Shown: one piece after another, positions 6,182-14,965 of the stretch
Numbering within the stretch: position 1 is the stretch's first letter
How the letters are laid out: every line of letters begins with the position of its first letter
NCBI GenBank assembly: GCA_021851715.1
Contig: JAJZCR010000025.1
Location: 1-44,180 of the forward strand
DNA: 44,180 bases
DNA from: Planctomycetota bacterium
GTDB lineage: Bacteria; Planctomycetota; Phycisphaerae; WQYP01
Direction of reading: 5' to 3'
Translations under genes and position numbers: made by a program
Notes under the pieces: model-generated
Database searches by the model: none
What the model saw: the letters and a program-made list of their open reading frames with translations, nothing else
Told to the model about the DNA's origin: nothing

Positions 6182-8416
6182 TCAAAACACCCGCACCGCT
6201 GCGGCACTACCAAATACCAACCCCAGTGCATCGTCATAGGGAAGGCTGCAAGCGTTGACACCCGGCGGATCGTTCATCACGCACGCGCTTGCCATCTGTC
6301 GGAGATCATGTTCGTAAACGTTCACGCTGAATTTCTGCAATCGGCGGTACAGTGCACGCGACGGCCGTCGCCGCAGGTCGACTAGGATATTCTCGACCTC
6401 CGCCCGCGCTGGTTCCCAAGTTGTTATCACCAGCGGTGTCGTGACATCCTCGATAATTCGGTAGCTCTCTGCGACCTGCCGAAAATTATAGCCGGCACGG
6501 TCGGGGCAAATATTCTGGGAATCTAGGTCGCCCGTGGGATACAGCCGACGATAATATTCCGCCATATCCTCAGGGCGATCAATGTGCGGCGGCCTTCCGC
6601 ACGCCAGAAAATCCTGCTCGACAATTTTGGCACCGTTGCGGTACCAGTGGCTTGGCGGCATTGCTCCGTCTTGGCTTCGGAATACCATCACACGTCCGCC
6701 GCCGTTGTCGATATCCAGCAGGCCTTCGCGATTACACCGCCCCGCGGCCTGTACGATGGATTCCAGGGGGGCCATCTCGCGCAGCACCACTGGAAAATCC
6801 AAATCGACACCGGCTTCAACAAGCTGGGTAGAGATAACACGGCACGGCTCGCCCGCTTGGAGCGTGGCGGCTATTTCATCTAGCACGCGCAGGCGATGCG
6901 CCGGGCACATGTTGGTGGACAGGTGTACCGCCGAGCAACCCGATTGCTTAAGCGCATGGTACACATCGAGCGCCGCGTGCCGCGTATTGACCACGCAAAG
7001 AACTTGCTGATGCCCAGCCATTTCCGCAGCTACCTCTGACCACGCCAGGCCGGGCGCGCCAACCTTTGGCCATGCAACCTCGACGCGTTTGAGTTGACGG
7101 AACAACTCGGCGGGATTCGGGGCAAGCTCGCGAATGTTGGCAATTCCACTGGGCAGGCGAACCGGATCTCTTTTCCACGCGGGCTGCGTGGCGGTGCAAA
7201 GCACTATGCTGCAACCAAGATAGCCGCTGGCCTGTTCGAGCATCTCGCACGTGGGCGCGGTGAGACCTGGGGGCAGGGTCTGACACTCATCGAGAATAAC
7301 CACACTGCGTGCCACGTTATGCATCTTGCGACAGCGGGATGGCTGGTTGGAAAACAGCGATTCGTAAAACTGGACGCTGGTGGTCAACACAATCGGCGCA
7401 TCCCAGTTTTCGGCCAATCTTTGCGCGATGTCCGACTCTGGGTCGTCGGCCATGGCTTTTCCGTCTTTTCCAGGTTCAACCAAGCTGTGATGTTCAAGAA
7501 TAAGGCCGTCGGCGGAATCCGCCAGCGCCTTACGGAAAACGTCGGCATTTTGTTCAATAATGCTCAAATATGGAGCCACATAAATAATTCGCCTCAACCC
7601 ATGCGCTGCCGCGTGTTGTAGTGCAAACGTCAGCGCTGACAACGTTTTTCCACCGCCGGTAGGGACCGCCATGGAAAAGACGCCCGGCGGCAGAGCTGCG
7701 GCAGTTTGGGCTGAAGCCAAGACTTTCGCCCGAATTCGCGCGACATCAGCATTCCGGCATTGCTCGGCGCGCCCCGCAATGTACGCCAAGACGTTTGGCA
7801 ATAGATGCGCAGCATTCAACTTCGGCGGCGGCAGCGCAATGGGCCAGCCTTTACGGCGAGCCTGAAAATCGGATGTGTCCAGCCAATCAGCATCGACCAG
7901 ACAACTAAAGAGCAACCGGGTGCGGAGATCGAAATCAGTACCACGCAGGGCCACGCCCGGGCCGACGATTGCGGCCTCCAATCCCGGAAAATCCAGCTCT
8001 GCTTCGGAGGCAACGGCTTGGGCAACAGCGGTGCCCGCTTTGACGCCTTCCGCCATGTCCGCCTTATCCGGGATACCGCCGTGGTGCCCCAATATCGAAA
8101 AACATACATCGAAATGTTTATTCCGCGTTCGCACCGCCTGCGCGGCGCCGGCCTGCTTGTGCCGCGTAGATTCTCCCTTTGGCCGGACGCCCTGGATCAT
8201 CTGCTGAAATTCTCGCCGATACTTCCCCAAATCGTGCAGCAGGCCGGCGGCGTAGGCGGCTTGGGCAAATTCCGTATCGCCTGGGCGGGCTTCCTGGGCA
8301 AATTTCTTGGCCAGGTTCGCTACATTTTCCAAATGCTGGCGCAGCGGCTGCCACTTGCTTTGGTTTGGATCGCGCGAGCCATCGGACAACTCGCTGGTAT
8401 GGGCATAATAGGTCAT
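6182..8416 (-). CDS. cas3: Cas3 helicase-nuclease, type I-C
   Basis: Cas3 is the HD nuclease and superfamily 2 helicase that degrades target DNA after Cascade binding. In the 744 residues an N-terminal HD domain is visible (GLLHDLGKY, His61-Asp62, plus LGHHGG near residue 111). The helicase part has Walker A (VPTGGGKT, about 251-258), a DECQ box (376-379) in place of the usual DEAH, and motif VI (QAAGRCNREG). Nuclease and helicase are fused in one chain. The ATG at 8416 has only a weak ribosome binding site. It is the first cas gene after the WYL regulator, with 58 bp between them. Confidence 0.96.
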   Translation of the reverse strand: MTYYAHTSELSDGSRDPNQSKWQPLRQHLENVANLAKKFAQEARPGDTEFAQAAYAAGLLHDLGKYRREFQQMIQGVRPKGESTRHKQAGAAQAVRTRNKHFDVCFSILGHHGGIPDKADMAEGVKAGTAVAQAVASEAELDFPGLEAAIVGPGVALRGTDFDLRTRLLFSCLVDADWLDTSDFQARRKGWPIALPPPKLNAAHLLPNVLAYIAGRAEQCRNADVARIRAKVLASAQTAAALPPGVFSMAVPTGGGKTLSALTFALQHAAAHGLRRIIYVAPYLSIIEQNADVFRKALADSADGLILEHHSLVEPGKDGKAMADDPESDIAQRLAENWDAPIVLTTSVQFYESLFSNQPSRCRKMHNVARSVVILDECQTLPPGLTAPTCEMLEQASGYLGCSIVLCTATQPAWKRDPVRLPSGIANIRELAPNPAELFRQLKRVEVAWPKVGAPGLAWSEVAAEMAGHQQVLCVVNTRHAALDVYHALKQSGCSAVHLSTNMCPAHRLRVLDEIAATLQAGEPCRVISTQLVEAGVDLDFPVVLREMAPLESIVQAAGRCNREGLLDIDNGGGRVMVFRSQDGAMPPSHWYRNGAKIVEQDFLACGRPPHIDRPEDMAEYYRRLYPTGDLDSQNICPDRAGYNFRQVAESYRIIEDVTTPLVITTWEPARAEVENILVDLRRRPSRALYRRLQKFSVNVYEHDLRQMASACVMNDPPGVNACSLPYDDALGLVFGSAAAVRVF

Positions 8417-8474
8417 TGCTTAACCCAGCCAATCATGCCGCGCCTTCTGGCACGGGCTTTTTTATCATGGGGCA

Positions 8475-9683
8475 CTATAACCCGCCGCGGTGCTGTTGCA
8501 AGGTTCGCAAGGCGGCTTTTCCGGCGGCTTGTTCTTGGCGGCGGGCAGGCGGCCCAGGGGGTGGGCGGTTACCGGTGTTGGCTGCCAATGGTGTTCGGAA
8601 TTTTTTTTCCGCCGCAGGATGGCGTGTATCCTGGCTTTGCGTGGAGACATATTGCCGGGCCGTTTGCTGGGCCAGGTCGCGCACTTTTTGGGCCAGGGCC
8701 GGCGGATGAAGCACTTGGCAATGCGGGCCTAAGGCCAAGATCCACCAGACAATCTCGTCCAAGCCGTCCACGGTGAAGATGAGTTCGGCGGTGCCATCCG
8801 GCAGTCGCTGACATTGCTGGCTGGCGTGCCATTTGGTTTCGCAGACGTTGGCGGCGAAATCCGCGGAAATACGCAGCTTGATGAGATGGCGGTGTTTGCC
8901 CGGCACCATCCGCCAGCACTTGCCGAGGTAGCCGGCAAGCGAGAACGCGCGTGGCCGGCGGAAGGTGGTATTGGTGATGGCGACGGAATCGAGGCGCACC
9001 AATTTGAGGGTGCGCAAGGCCCGGCGGTCCATCCGCCGGCCGATGACGTACCAGGCGCGGTTGCTGAAGAGCAGGTGATAGGGACGAAAAAGAAACTCTG
9101 CATCGGCGGTCGCGGCGGTGCCGGGCCGTGAGGTGTGAACGGCGTGGTAGCGGCATTGCAGGGCGCAGCGATTCCGAATTGCGAGCTCAATCAGGCAGTA
9201 GGTATCGCCATTGTCGGCGGGCGACGGGCCAGCGACGGAGCGAACGGTTAGATGCATTTCCGGGGTGGGCCAGGTGTCTTGGATGGCGGCGGGCAGATAG
9301 CTGCGGATTTTGGCCAGGGCACTGGTGGTGGCAGCGGCCAGAATGGGGTCTGCACCGAGGTGTTGGCTCAGGGCCAGCAAACCCAGGGCTTCCGGCGCGG
9401 TCAGGTCCAGCGGGGGCAGGTAGCGGGGGCCGGCAAGATGGTAGGTGCCGGTGCGTTTCTGGTATTGCACGGTGACGCCAGCGGCGCGGAGGGCTTGTAG
9501 GTCCCGGCGCAACTGGCGGGGGCTGAGGCCCAGTTGCGCCCGGAGGGTGTGGGCACGCACGGGAGCGGGGCCAGCCAGGGAATTGTGCAGATGCACCAAG
9601 CGGACCTTGGCGGGTATGGCGCGTGCCGGCGGCCGGGCGGCCGGGCCGGGGCCAGAACATGCGCGATGAGAAATACGTGTCAA
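8475..9683 (-). CDS. WYL-domain transcriptional regulator at the head of the cas operon
   Basis: This is a DNA-binding regulator with an N-terminal winged helix-turn-helix (about residues 20-75, with LRAQLGLSPRQLRRDLQALR) and a central WYL domain (the FSNRAWYVIGRRMD segment), a domain thought to sense ligands such as nucleic acids. The last 60 residues are proline- and arginine-rich and look disordered. I chose the TTG at 9683 because AAGGAG lies 7 nt upstream; the TTG at 9689 is only 1 nt from the same site. WYL proteins often sit beside type I-C and other defence operons and repress or activate them. Here the gene lies just upstream of cas3 on the same strand behind a good promoter, so it probably controls the operon and itself. 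Confidence 0.88.
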   Translation of the reverse strand: MTRISHRACSGPGPAARPPARAIPAKVRLVHLHNSLAGPAPVRAHTLRAQLGLSPRQLRRDLQALRAAGVTVQYQKRTGTYHLAGPRYLPPLDLTAPEALGLLALSQHLGADPILAAATTSALAKIRSYLPAAIQDTWPTPEMHLTVRSVAGPSPADNGDTYCLIELAIRNRCALQCRYHAVHTSRPGTAATADAEFLFRPYHLLFSNRAWYVIGRRMDRRALRTLKLVRLDSVAITNTTFRRPRAFSLAGYLGKCWRMVPGKHRHLIKLRISADFAANVCETKWHASQQCQRLPDGTAELIFTVDGLDEIVWWILALGPHCQVLHPPALAQKVRDLAQQTARQYVSTQSQDTRHPAAEKKFRTPLAANTGNRPPPGPPARRQEQAAGKAALRTLQQHRGGL

Positions 9684-9709
9684 GGACAAACTCCTTCAAT
9701 GTTTGGTCG

Positions 9710-9738
9710 ATGATAACCGGGTGAAGCGACGCAGCCAA
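9710..9738 (-). promoter_or_regulatory. Likely promoter of the WYL-cas operon
   Basis: On the minus strand, TTGGCT (9738-9733) and TATCAT (9715-9710) are separated by 17 bp, 26 bp before the TTG start of the regulator. No comparable promoter was seen in the 58 bp before cas3, so the operon may depend on this one. Confidence 0.55.
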
Positions 9739-9770
9739 CCGGGGTGGTCAGCGATCAGGGGCGACGTCGG

Positions 9771-9798
9771 ATTCACCATCCCGGCGCGGCCGGGAGAC
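9771..9798. repeat. Dispersed palindromic repeat A, copy 1
   Basis: A 28-bp unit containing the perfect hairpin CCCGGC-GCG-GCCGGG. An identical copy lies at 10001-10028. It forms part of the 553-bp noncoding region between the cas operon and uvrB. Confidence 0.8.
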
Positions 9799-9823
9799 AC
9801 GAAGGGACACAAAGGGTACCGGG

Positions 9824-10120
9824 GGACGGCGGAACCACAGATGACGCAGATGGGCGCAGAGAACGACGGAATTAACCACAAAGGACACGAAGGGACGCGA
9901 AGGGGGCGGGGGACGGCGGAACCGCAGATGACGCAGATGGGCGCAGATGAATGATGGGCGGCTCGCGAGGCAGGAGACAGGAGTAACGACGACGACGGGG
10001 ATTCACCATCCCGGCGCGGCCGGGAGACGCAGAGGGACGGCGGAACCACAGATGACGCAGATGGACGCAGAGGGGCGCGGGGAAACGGGGGGAGTGAACC
10101 ACAAGGTACACGAAGGATGG
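9824..10120. repeat. Cluster of short dispersed repeats (types B and C)
   Basis: Type B, built on ACCACAGATGACGCAGATG followed by a GCAGA tail, occurs three times (about 9824-9860, 9911-9950, 10034-10070), each preceded by GGACGGCGGA. Type C, built on AACCACAAAGGACACGAAGG, occurs at about 9873-9902 and 10096-10116, with a partial copy near 9795. Open frames across these repeats encode only low-complexity peptides and I do not call them genes. Similar repeats are familiar from intergenic DNA of Planctomycetes and Verrucomicrobia; a relative lies at 42541-42565. Confidence 0.8.
10001..10028. repeat. Dispersed palindromic repeat A, copy 2
   Basis: Identical to 9771-9798, including the CCCGGC-GCG-GCCGGG hairpin. 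Confidence 0.8.
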
Positions 10121-10139
10121 GAACCTACGGGGGTTCACC

Positions 10140-10157
10140 GCAGCGCGGCTGCGCTGC
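10140..10157. repeat. Short hairpin upstream of uvrB
   Basis: GCAGCG...CGCTGC inverted repeat with a 6-bp loop. It is not followed by a T-run, so it is not called a terminator. Confidence 0.5.
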
Positions 10158-10242
10158 GACCAAAGACGGGAGTCGGGGAAGGTCGTTACACATCTGGGCG
10201 GTCCCCAGGGTAAAATAGATGGTTTGACCTGGAGGTGCGATT

Positions 10243-12369
10243 TTGCCCGGCAGTTTAAAAATTGAGAGTCCTCTTTCGCCTGCGGGCGATCAGCCGGCGG
10301 CCATTGAGAAAATCGTGGCGGCGTTTCGCGGGGGCAGCCGTCATCAGGTGCTGATGGGGGTAACGGGTTCGGGTAAGACGTTTACGATGGCCCACGTGGC
10401 GATGCAGCTTGGCGTGCCTACGCTGGTGATCAGTCATAACAAAACGCTGGCGGCACAGCTTTATGATGAATTCAAGGTGTTGTTTCCGCATAATGCGGTG
10501 AACTATTTTGTGAGCTATTACGATTATTATCAGCCGGAGGCTTATATCCCGCAGCGGGATATTTACATCGAAAAGGATGCGGCGCGCAATGATGATCTGG
10601 ATCGCCTGCGCCTGGCGACGACGAGCAATCTGATTGGGAGGCGGGATGTGGTGACGGTGGCGTCGGTGAGCTGCATTTTTGGTTTGGGATCGCCGGAGGA
10701 GTACAAAAAAAAGGTGCTTGGTCTGCAAAAAGGGGCGGCTCCGGGCCGGGAAGAGCTGATGCGGGCGCTGATCGACATGCAGTATGAACGCAATGATATT
10801 GAATTTAAGCGGGGCACATTTCGGGTCCGCGGGGATGTGCTGGAAGTGTTTCCGGCGTATGAAACCACGGCGTTGAAAATAGAAATGTTCGGGGATGAAA
10901 TAGAAAGCATCTGGCAGATTCACCCGGTGAGCGGGGAAAAACTGACGGCGGAGGAAACGGCGTTTGTCTATCCGGCGAAACATTACATGGCTGATCCATC
11001 GACGCTGGTGCGAGCGGTTGGGGATATTAAGGCGGAACTGGAACAACGCACGAAAGAGCTACGCATGGAAGGCAAATTGCTGGAGGCGCAGCGGCTGGCG
11101 GCCCGGACCCGCTATGACATGGAAATGCTGTTGGAGACGGGGTTTTGCAGCGGCATTGAAAATTATTCCCGGCATATAGCGGGTTTGCCGGCCGGGTGTA
11201 AACCGTTTACGCTGGTGGATTACTTTCCGAAGGATTATCTTCTGGTCATTGATGAATCGCACGTGACGATTCCGCAGATCAACGCCATGTATGCGGGGGA
11301 TCGCAATCGCAAAGAGGTGCTGGTGGAGCATGGCTTTCGGCTGCCTTCGGCGCTGGACAACAGGCCGATGCGGTTTGAGGAATTTCAGGGGATGTGGAAT
11401 AAGGTGCTGTTTGTGTCGGCCACGCCGGGAAAGTTTGAACTGGAATTGACGGGTGGGGAAGTGGTGGAGCAAATTATTCGGCCGACGGGCTTGCTGGATC
11501 CGGTGATTGTGGTGAAGGCGGCGCAGGGGCAGGTGCAGGATTTGCTGGAGCAGGTGCGGTTGCGAGCGGGGAAGGTGGAGCGGGTTTTGGTGACGACGTT
11601 GACGAAGAGGCTGGCGGAGGACTTGGCGCATTACATGGCGGAGGCGGGGCTGCGGTGCAAATATCTGCACAGCGAAATTCAGACCTTTGAACGGGTGGAA
11701 ATTCTGCGCGAATTGCGGCAGGGTGTTTTTGATTGCCTGGTGGGAGTAAACCTGCTGCGGGAAGGGTTGGATTTGCCGGAGGTATCGATGGTGGCGATTC
11801 TGGATGCGGATAAACAGGGATTTTTACGCAGCGAGACGTCGCTGATTCAGATGATAGGCCGATGCGCCCGGAATGTGGGTGCGGAGGTGATTTTGTATGC
11901 GGATGTGGTTACGCCGTCGATGCAGCGGGCCATGGATGAAACGACGCGGCGGCGCAGCATTCAGGAAGCCTATAACAAGGCGCATGGCATTACGCCGCAA
12001 ACCATTCAAAAGGCGATTCGGCAAGGCATTGATGAGGACATGCAGGCGCGGCGCACGGCCCGGGAAATGGTAGCGGCGACGGAAAGCCAGTACGATCGGC
12101 AGGAGCTTGTGCGGATGCTGGAAGAGGAGATGTTGGAGGCGGCGAATAACCTGGAATTTGAAAAGGCTGCGGAGATACGGGATAAAATAGCGGAATTGCG
12201 GGGCACAGAGTCGGGGAAGGTGGAGGTTGGCGATGCGGCGGCGGACATGGCGGGGCACAATGCCGCCCTGGCCTCGGCTATTGACGAGGGGATTGCCCGG
12301 CGTCTGGCCAATCGTCCGGCCATGACTCCGCAGCAGAAAAAGCCGCGGCGTGGCCCGGCGCGGAGGTAG
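10243..12369 (+). CDS. uvrB: Excinuclease ABC subunit B
   Basis: UvrB is the damage-verifying helicase of nucleotide excision repair; it takes DNA from UvrA and recruits UvrC. The 708-residue protein has Walker A (GVTGSGKT, 39-46), the beta-hairpin region that pries open the strands (YYDYYQPEAYIP), a DESH box, the helicase C-terminal motifs ending in IGRCARN, and a C-terminal UVR domain (NLEFEKAAEIRDKI) that contacts UvrC. The start is TTG at 10243 with GGAGG 7 nt upstream. The last 40 residues are a basic tail (KKPRRGPARR). The gene stands alone and converges with the mechanosensitive channel gene. Confidence 0.97.
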   Translation: MPGSLKIESPLSPAGDQPAAIEKIVAAFRGGSRHQVLMGVTGSGKTFTMAHVAMQLGVPTLVISHNKTLAAQLYDEFKVLFPHNAVNYFVSYYDYYQPEAYIPQRDIYIEKDAARNDDLDRLRLATTSNLIGRRDVVTVASVSCIFGLGSPEEYKKKVLGLQKGAAPGREELMRALIDMQYERNDIEFKRGTFRVRGDVLEVFPAYETTALKIEMFGDEIESIWQIHPVSGEKLTAEETAFVYPAKHYMADPSTLVRAVGDIKAELEQRTKELRMEGKLLEAQRLAARTRYDMEMLLETGFCSGIENYSRHIAGLPAGCKPFTLVDYFPKDYLLVIDESHVTIPQINAMYAGDRNRKEVLVEHGFRLPSALDNRPMRFEEFQGMWNKVLFVSATPGKFELELTGGEVVEQIIRPTGLLDPVIVVKAAQGQVQDLLEQVRLRAGKVERVLVTTLTKRLAEDLAHYMAEAGLRCKYLHSEIQTFERVEILRELRQGVFDCLVGVNLLREGLDLPEVSMVAILDADKQGFLRSETSLIQMIGRCARNVGAEVILYADVVTPSMQRAMDETTRRRSIQEAYNKAHGITPQTIQKAIRQGIDEDMQARRTAREMVAATESQYDRQELVRMLEEEMLEAANNLEFEKAAEIRDKIAELRGTESGKVEVGDAAADMAGHNAALASAIDEGIARRLANRPAMTPQQKKPRRGPARR

Positions 12370-12435
12370 GCGGGGCGCTGGGCCGGAGCTGAGTCCCGAT
12401 TGGCGGCACGTGTTGCGATGGTTCGGGAGGATTGG

Positions 12436-13695
12436 TCAGGGGTCATCGGGAGGTGGGTGGTCGTGGGAATTGGGCGGCATTTCGATGGAAAGTTTGCGTT
12501 TGGTATCGCCGGCCAAGTAAAGCGTCTGGGTGGGAAATGCAAATTCAATGCCGGCTTTTTCATAGGCTTCAAACAAGGCGAGGTTAAACCGCTGGTTGAA
12601 ATCCAGATAAGCCCACCAGTCGGTGCCGGGGTAGAAGTAGTAATAGACGACGATATTGAGGGAGGTGGCACCGAGTTCGTTGAAAAACACGCGTGGAATA
12701 CGGCCATCGGGGGGAGGCGGCGAAGAGAGGTGGGGCTTGAATTCCGGTTGTTGGCAGAGGTCGCACACAATCTGTGCGGCTTGCCGGATTTTGGCCGCAG
12801 GAGTGTCATAGGGAAGGGAAATGTTGAGCGTGCGGCGAATATACGGACGATTGGTGAAGTTCTGCACCGCATGGTTGACAATATCAGAATTGGGAATGGA
12901 GACCGCGCTGCCGTCAAAAAGCCGCATGCGGGTGGATCTTAAGCCGATGGCTTCCACTGTGCCGTTGTAATTTTGATAGTTGATCCAATGGCCGATCAAA
13001 AAGGGCCGGTCAAGAAAAATGGTCAAGGTGCCGAACAGGTTTTTGAGCGAATCCTGGGCGGCCAGCGAAATGGCCAGGCCGGCGATGCCCATGCCCGCCA
13101 GCCAGGCACCGATGTTCTGGCTGAACACATTTTCCAGGATGTAGAGCGACCCGATGATGAAAATGAACATCCGCAGGCTTTTGCGAACCAGCGGTACAAA
13201 CTGTTCGGTGAAGTTGGATTCATGCCGGGCCAGAAGCCGTTTGAGACTATGCTCGGCGATGGAGACGATATTAAAAAAATACCAAAAAGCGGCCACATCC
13301 ACGAGCAAATAAACCACGCGATAGCTGAGGCCGGTTAAAGTCGGATCCAGTGTGAGCTGGTGAAATCCGACGCCCAGCAAGGTTCCGAAGATGGCTACTT
13401 TGCTGGGATTGGCCAGGCCATTCAGCAACAACGCTTCCACGTGCCAATGTCCGCCTTCCAGCCGCATGGCCAGCCGGCGCAGGATTACGGCGGAGATCTT
13501 GCCAAGGAGAAATCCGCAGAATATGGCAAGAAGCAAACTGACCCAGGCGAGCGCGCCATTGTTATGAATAAGTCCATTGAGATTGAGTTGATGCCAGAGG
13601 CTCAGCAGCAGATGCAGGAGGGGATGCGGTACGGTCAGCGCATGGGGAGCGGTGGCGGGCGGCGCTGCTGCTGGAATGAGGAGTTTCGAGAACAT
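12436..13695 (-). CDS. MscS-family small-conductance mechanosensitive channel
   Basis: This is an inner-membrane channel that opens under membrane tension to release solutes during osmotic downshock. The 419-residue protein has several predicted transmembrane helices in the first half (around WVSLLLAIFCGFLLG, VVYLLVDVAAFWYFF, MFIFIIGSLYILEN). The pore helix and beta domain follow: GIAGLAISLAAQDSLKNLFG, then LDRPFLIGHWI and the conserved SIPNS segment. The C-terminal alpha-beta part ends near the stop. The ATG at 13695 lacks a clear ribosome binding site. The gene is divergent from argC. Confidence 0.93.
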   Translation of the reverse strand: MFSKLLIPAAAPPATAPHALTVPHPLLHLLLSLWHQLNLNGLIHNNGALAWVSLLLAIFCGFLLGKISAVILRRLAMRLEGGHWHVEALLLNGLANPSKVAIFGTLLGVGFHQLTLDPTLTGLSYRVVYLLVDVAAFWYFFNIVSIAEHSLKRLLARHESNFTEQFVPLVRKSLRMFIFIIGSLYILENVFSQNIGAWLAGMGIAGLAISLAAQDSLKNLFGTLTIFLDRPFLIGHWINYQNYNGTVEAIGLRSTRMRLFDGSAVSIPNSDIVNHAVQNFTNRPYIRRTLNISLPYDTPAAKIRQAAQIVCDLCQQPEFKPHLSSPPPPDGRIPRVFFNELGATSLNIVVYYYFYPGTDWWAYLDFNQRFNLALFEAYEKAGIEFAFPTQTLYLAGDTKRKLSIEMPPNSHDHPPPDDP

Positions 13696-13781
13696 ATTTG
13701 GAAGAATACTATGGAGTGCGCGGTTACGTCAATGTTCATCACGGGGCCATGGCGGCGGTGCCACATTTTTTTAAATGCGGC

Positions 13782-13787
13782 TATAAT
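13782..13787 (+). promoter_or_regulatory. Possible -10 box upstream of argC
   Basis: TATAAT in a short AT-rich patch of the 236-bp region between mscS and argC. No good -35 hexamer lies 16-18 bp upstream, so the call is weak. Confidence 0.3.
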
Positions 13788-13931
13788 CAGGAGAATTGCC
13801 GGGTCGTGGCGACCGGTGGGCAGAACCCAATTGCAGCGTGATTGGCGGGTGGTAGCGAAGGTGCCGGGCTTGCGGCGGCACGGGGCGGTGCCGGTTGCCG
13901 CCGGGCCGACTGGAATGAAAGAAGGACTGTT

Positions 13932-14954
13932 ATGAGCATATCCATGGTACGTGTGGCGATCATCGGGGCCAGTGGTTACACCTCGCTGGAATCGATACGG
14001 TGGCTGGTGCGGCATCCCCAGGCCCGGATTACGTATCTGGCCAGCCGCAAAGAGCAGCAACCGGTGAGCGAAATGTTTCCGGAACTGCTGGGGCGCATTC
14101 AACTGCCAGTGCAGCCCTTTGACGTCGCGGCCATTGCGAAGGCGGCGGATGTGGCGCTGGTCTGCCTGCCGCACGTGGTCGCGATGGAGCACGTGCCGGC
14201 CTTGCTGGCCGCCGGGCTGAAGGTGGTTGACCTTTCTGCGGATTATCGCCTGAGTGATACGGCCCTGTACGAAAAATGGTACCGGCACCCGCATACGGAC
14301 AAAGCAAATCTGGTCCGGGCGGTATACGGATTGCCGGAGTTTTTTTCTGCCCAGATTCAATCGGCCCAATTGACGGCGAATCCTGGCTGTTACGCCACCG
14401 CCAGCATTTTGGGTGTTGCGCCGCTGCTGCGGGAAAACCTGGCCTCGGCAGAGGATATCATCATCGATGCGGCTTCCGGCATTTCCGGCGCGGGCCGCAC
14501 GCCGTCGCAGGCGCATCATTTTCCGGAACGCAATGAATCCTTTGAGCCCTACAACATTGGAACTCATCGGCACTCGCCGGAAATCGAGCAAACACTGAGC
14601 CGGATTCTGGCCCGGCCGATGCAAATCATTTTTGTGCCGCACCTGGTTCCCATGGACCGGGGTATCCTGGCGACGATTTATCTCCGGGCGTTGCCGGGTG
14701 CCAGCGAGCAGGCGGCGGTGGCGGCGCTGGAACGGGTGTACGCAAACGCTCCGTTTGTCCGCATCCGCAAAGGGCAGTTGCCAAGCACCAAGTTCGTGGT
14801 CAATACCAACTTTGCCGATATTGCCGTGACTGCGTACGGCGGACGGCTGATCGTTACGGTGGCCATTGACAATATGGTCAAAGGAGCTGCGGGCCAGGCC
14901 ATTGAAAATATGAACCTGATGTTTGGCCTGCCGGAAACGGCCGGCCTGCTGTAG
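13932..14954 (+). CDS. argC: N-acetyl-gamma-glutamyl-phosphate reductase
   Basis: ArgC is the third enzyme of arginine biosynthesis; it reduces N-acetylglutamyl-5-phosphate to the semialdehyde with NADPH. The 340-residue protein has the N-terminal nucleotide-binding motif (VAIIGASGYTS), the LSADYRL segment, the catalytic cysteine in ANPGCYATAS (Cys153) and the GTHRHSPEI histidine region. I chose the ATG at 13932 (GAAGGA about 6 nt upstream), since the extra 30 residues possible upstream are not family-like. No other arg genes are nearby. Confidence 0.96.
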   Translation: MSISMVRVAIIGASGYTSLESIRWLVRHPQARITYLASRKEQQPVSEMFPELLGRIQLPVQPFDVAAIAKAADVALVCLPHVVAMEHVPALLAAGLKVVDLSADYRLSDTALYEKWYRHPHTDKANLVRAVYGLPEFFSAQIQSAQLTANPGCYATASILGVAPLLRENLASAEDIIIDAASGISGAGRTPSQAHHFPERNESFEPYNIGTHRHSPEIEQTLSRILARPMQIIFVPHLVPMDRGILATIYLRALPGASEQAAVAALERVYANAPFVRIRKGQLPSTKFVVNTNFADIAVTAYGGRLIVTVAIDNMVKGAAGQAIENMNLMFGLPETAGLL

Positions 14955-14965
14955 GCCGAGGGGCT

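Noticed and set aside
9696..10213. Several open frames of 80-117 codons in the repeat region before uvrB
   Set aside because: They only translate the dispersed repeats and differ in frame from copy to copy.
10209..10214. Promoter of uvrB at TAAAAT
   Set aside because: The best -35 candidate (TTACAC) is 19 bp away, too far to call with confidence.
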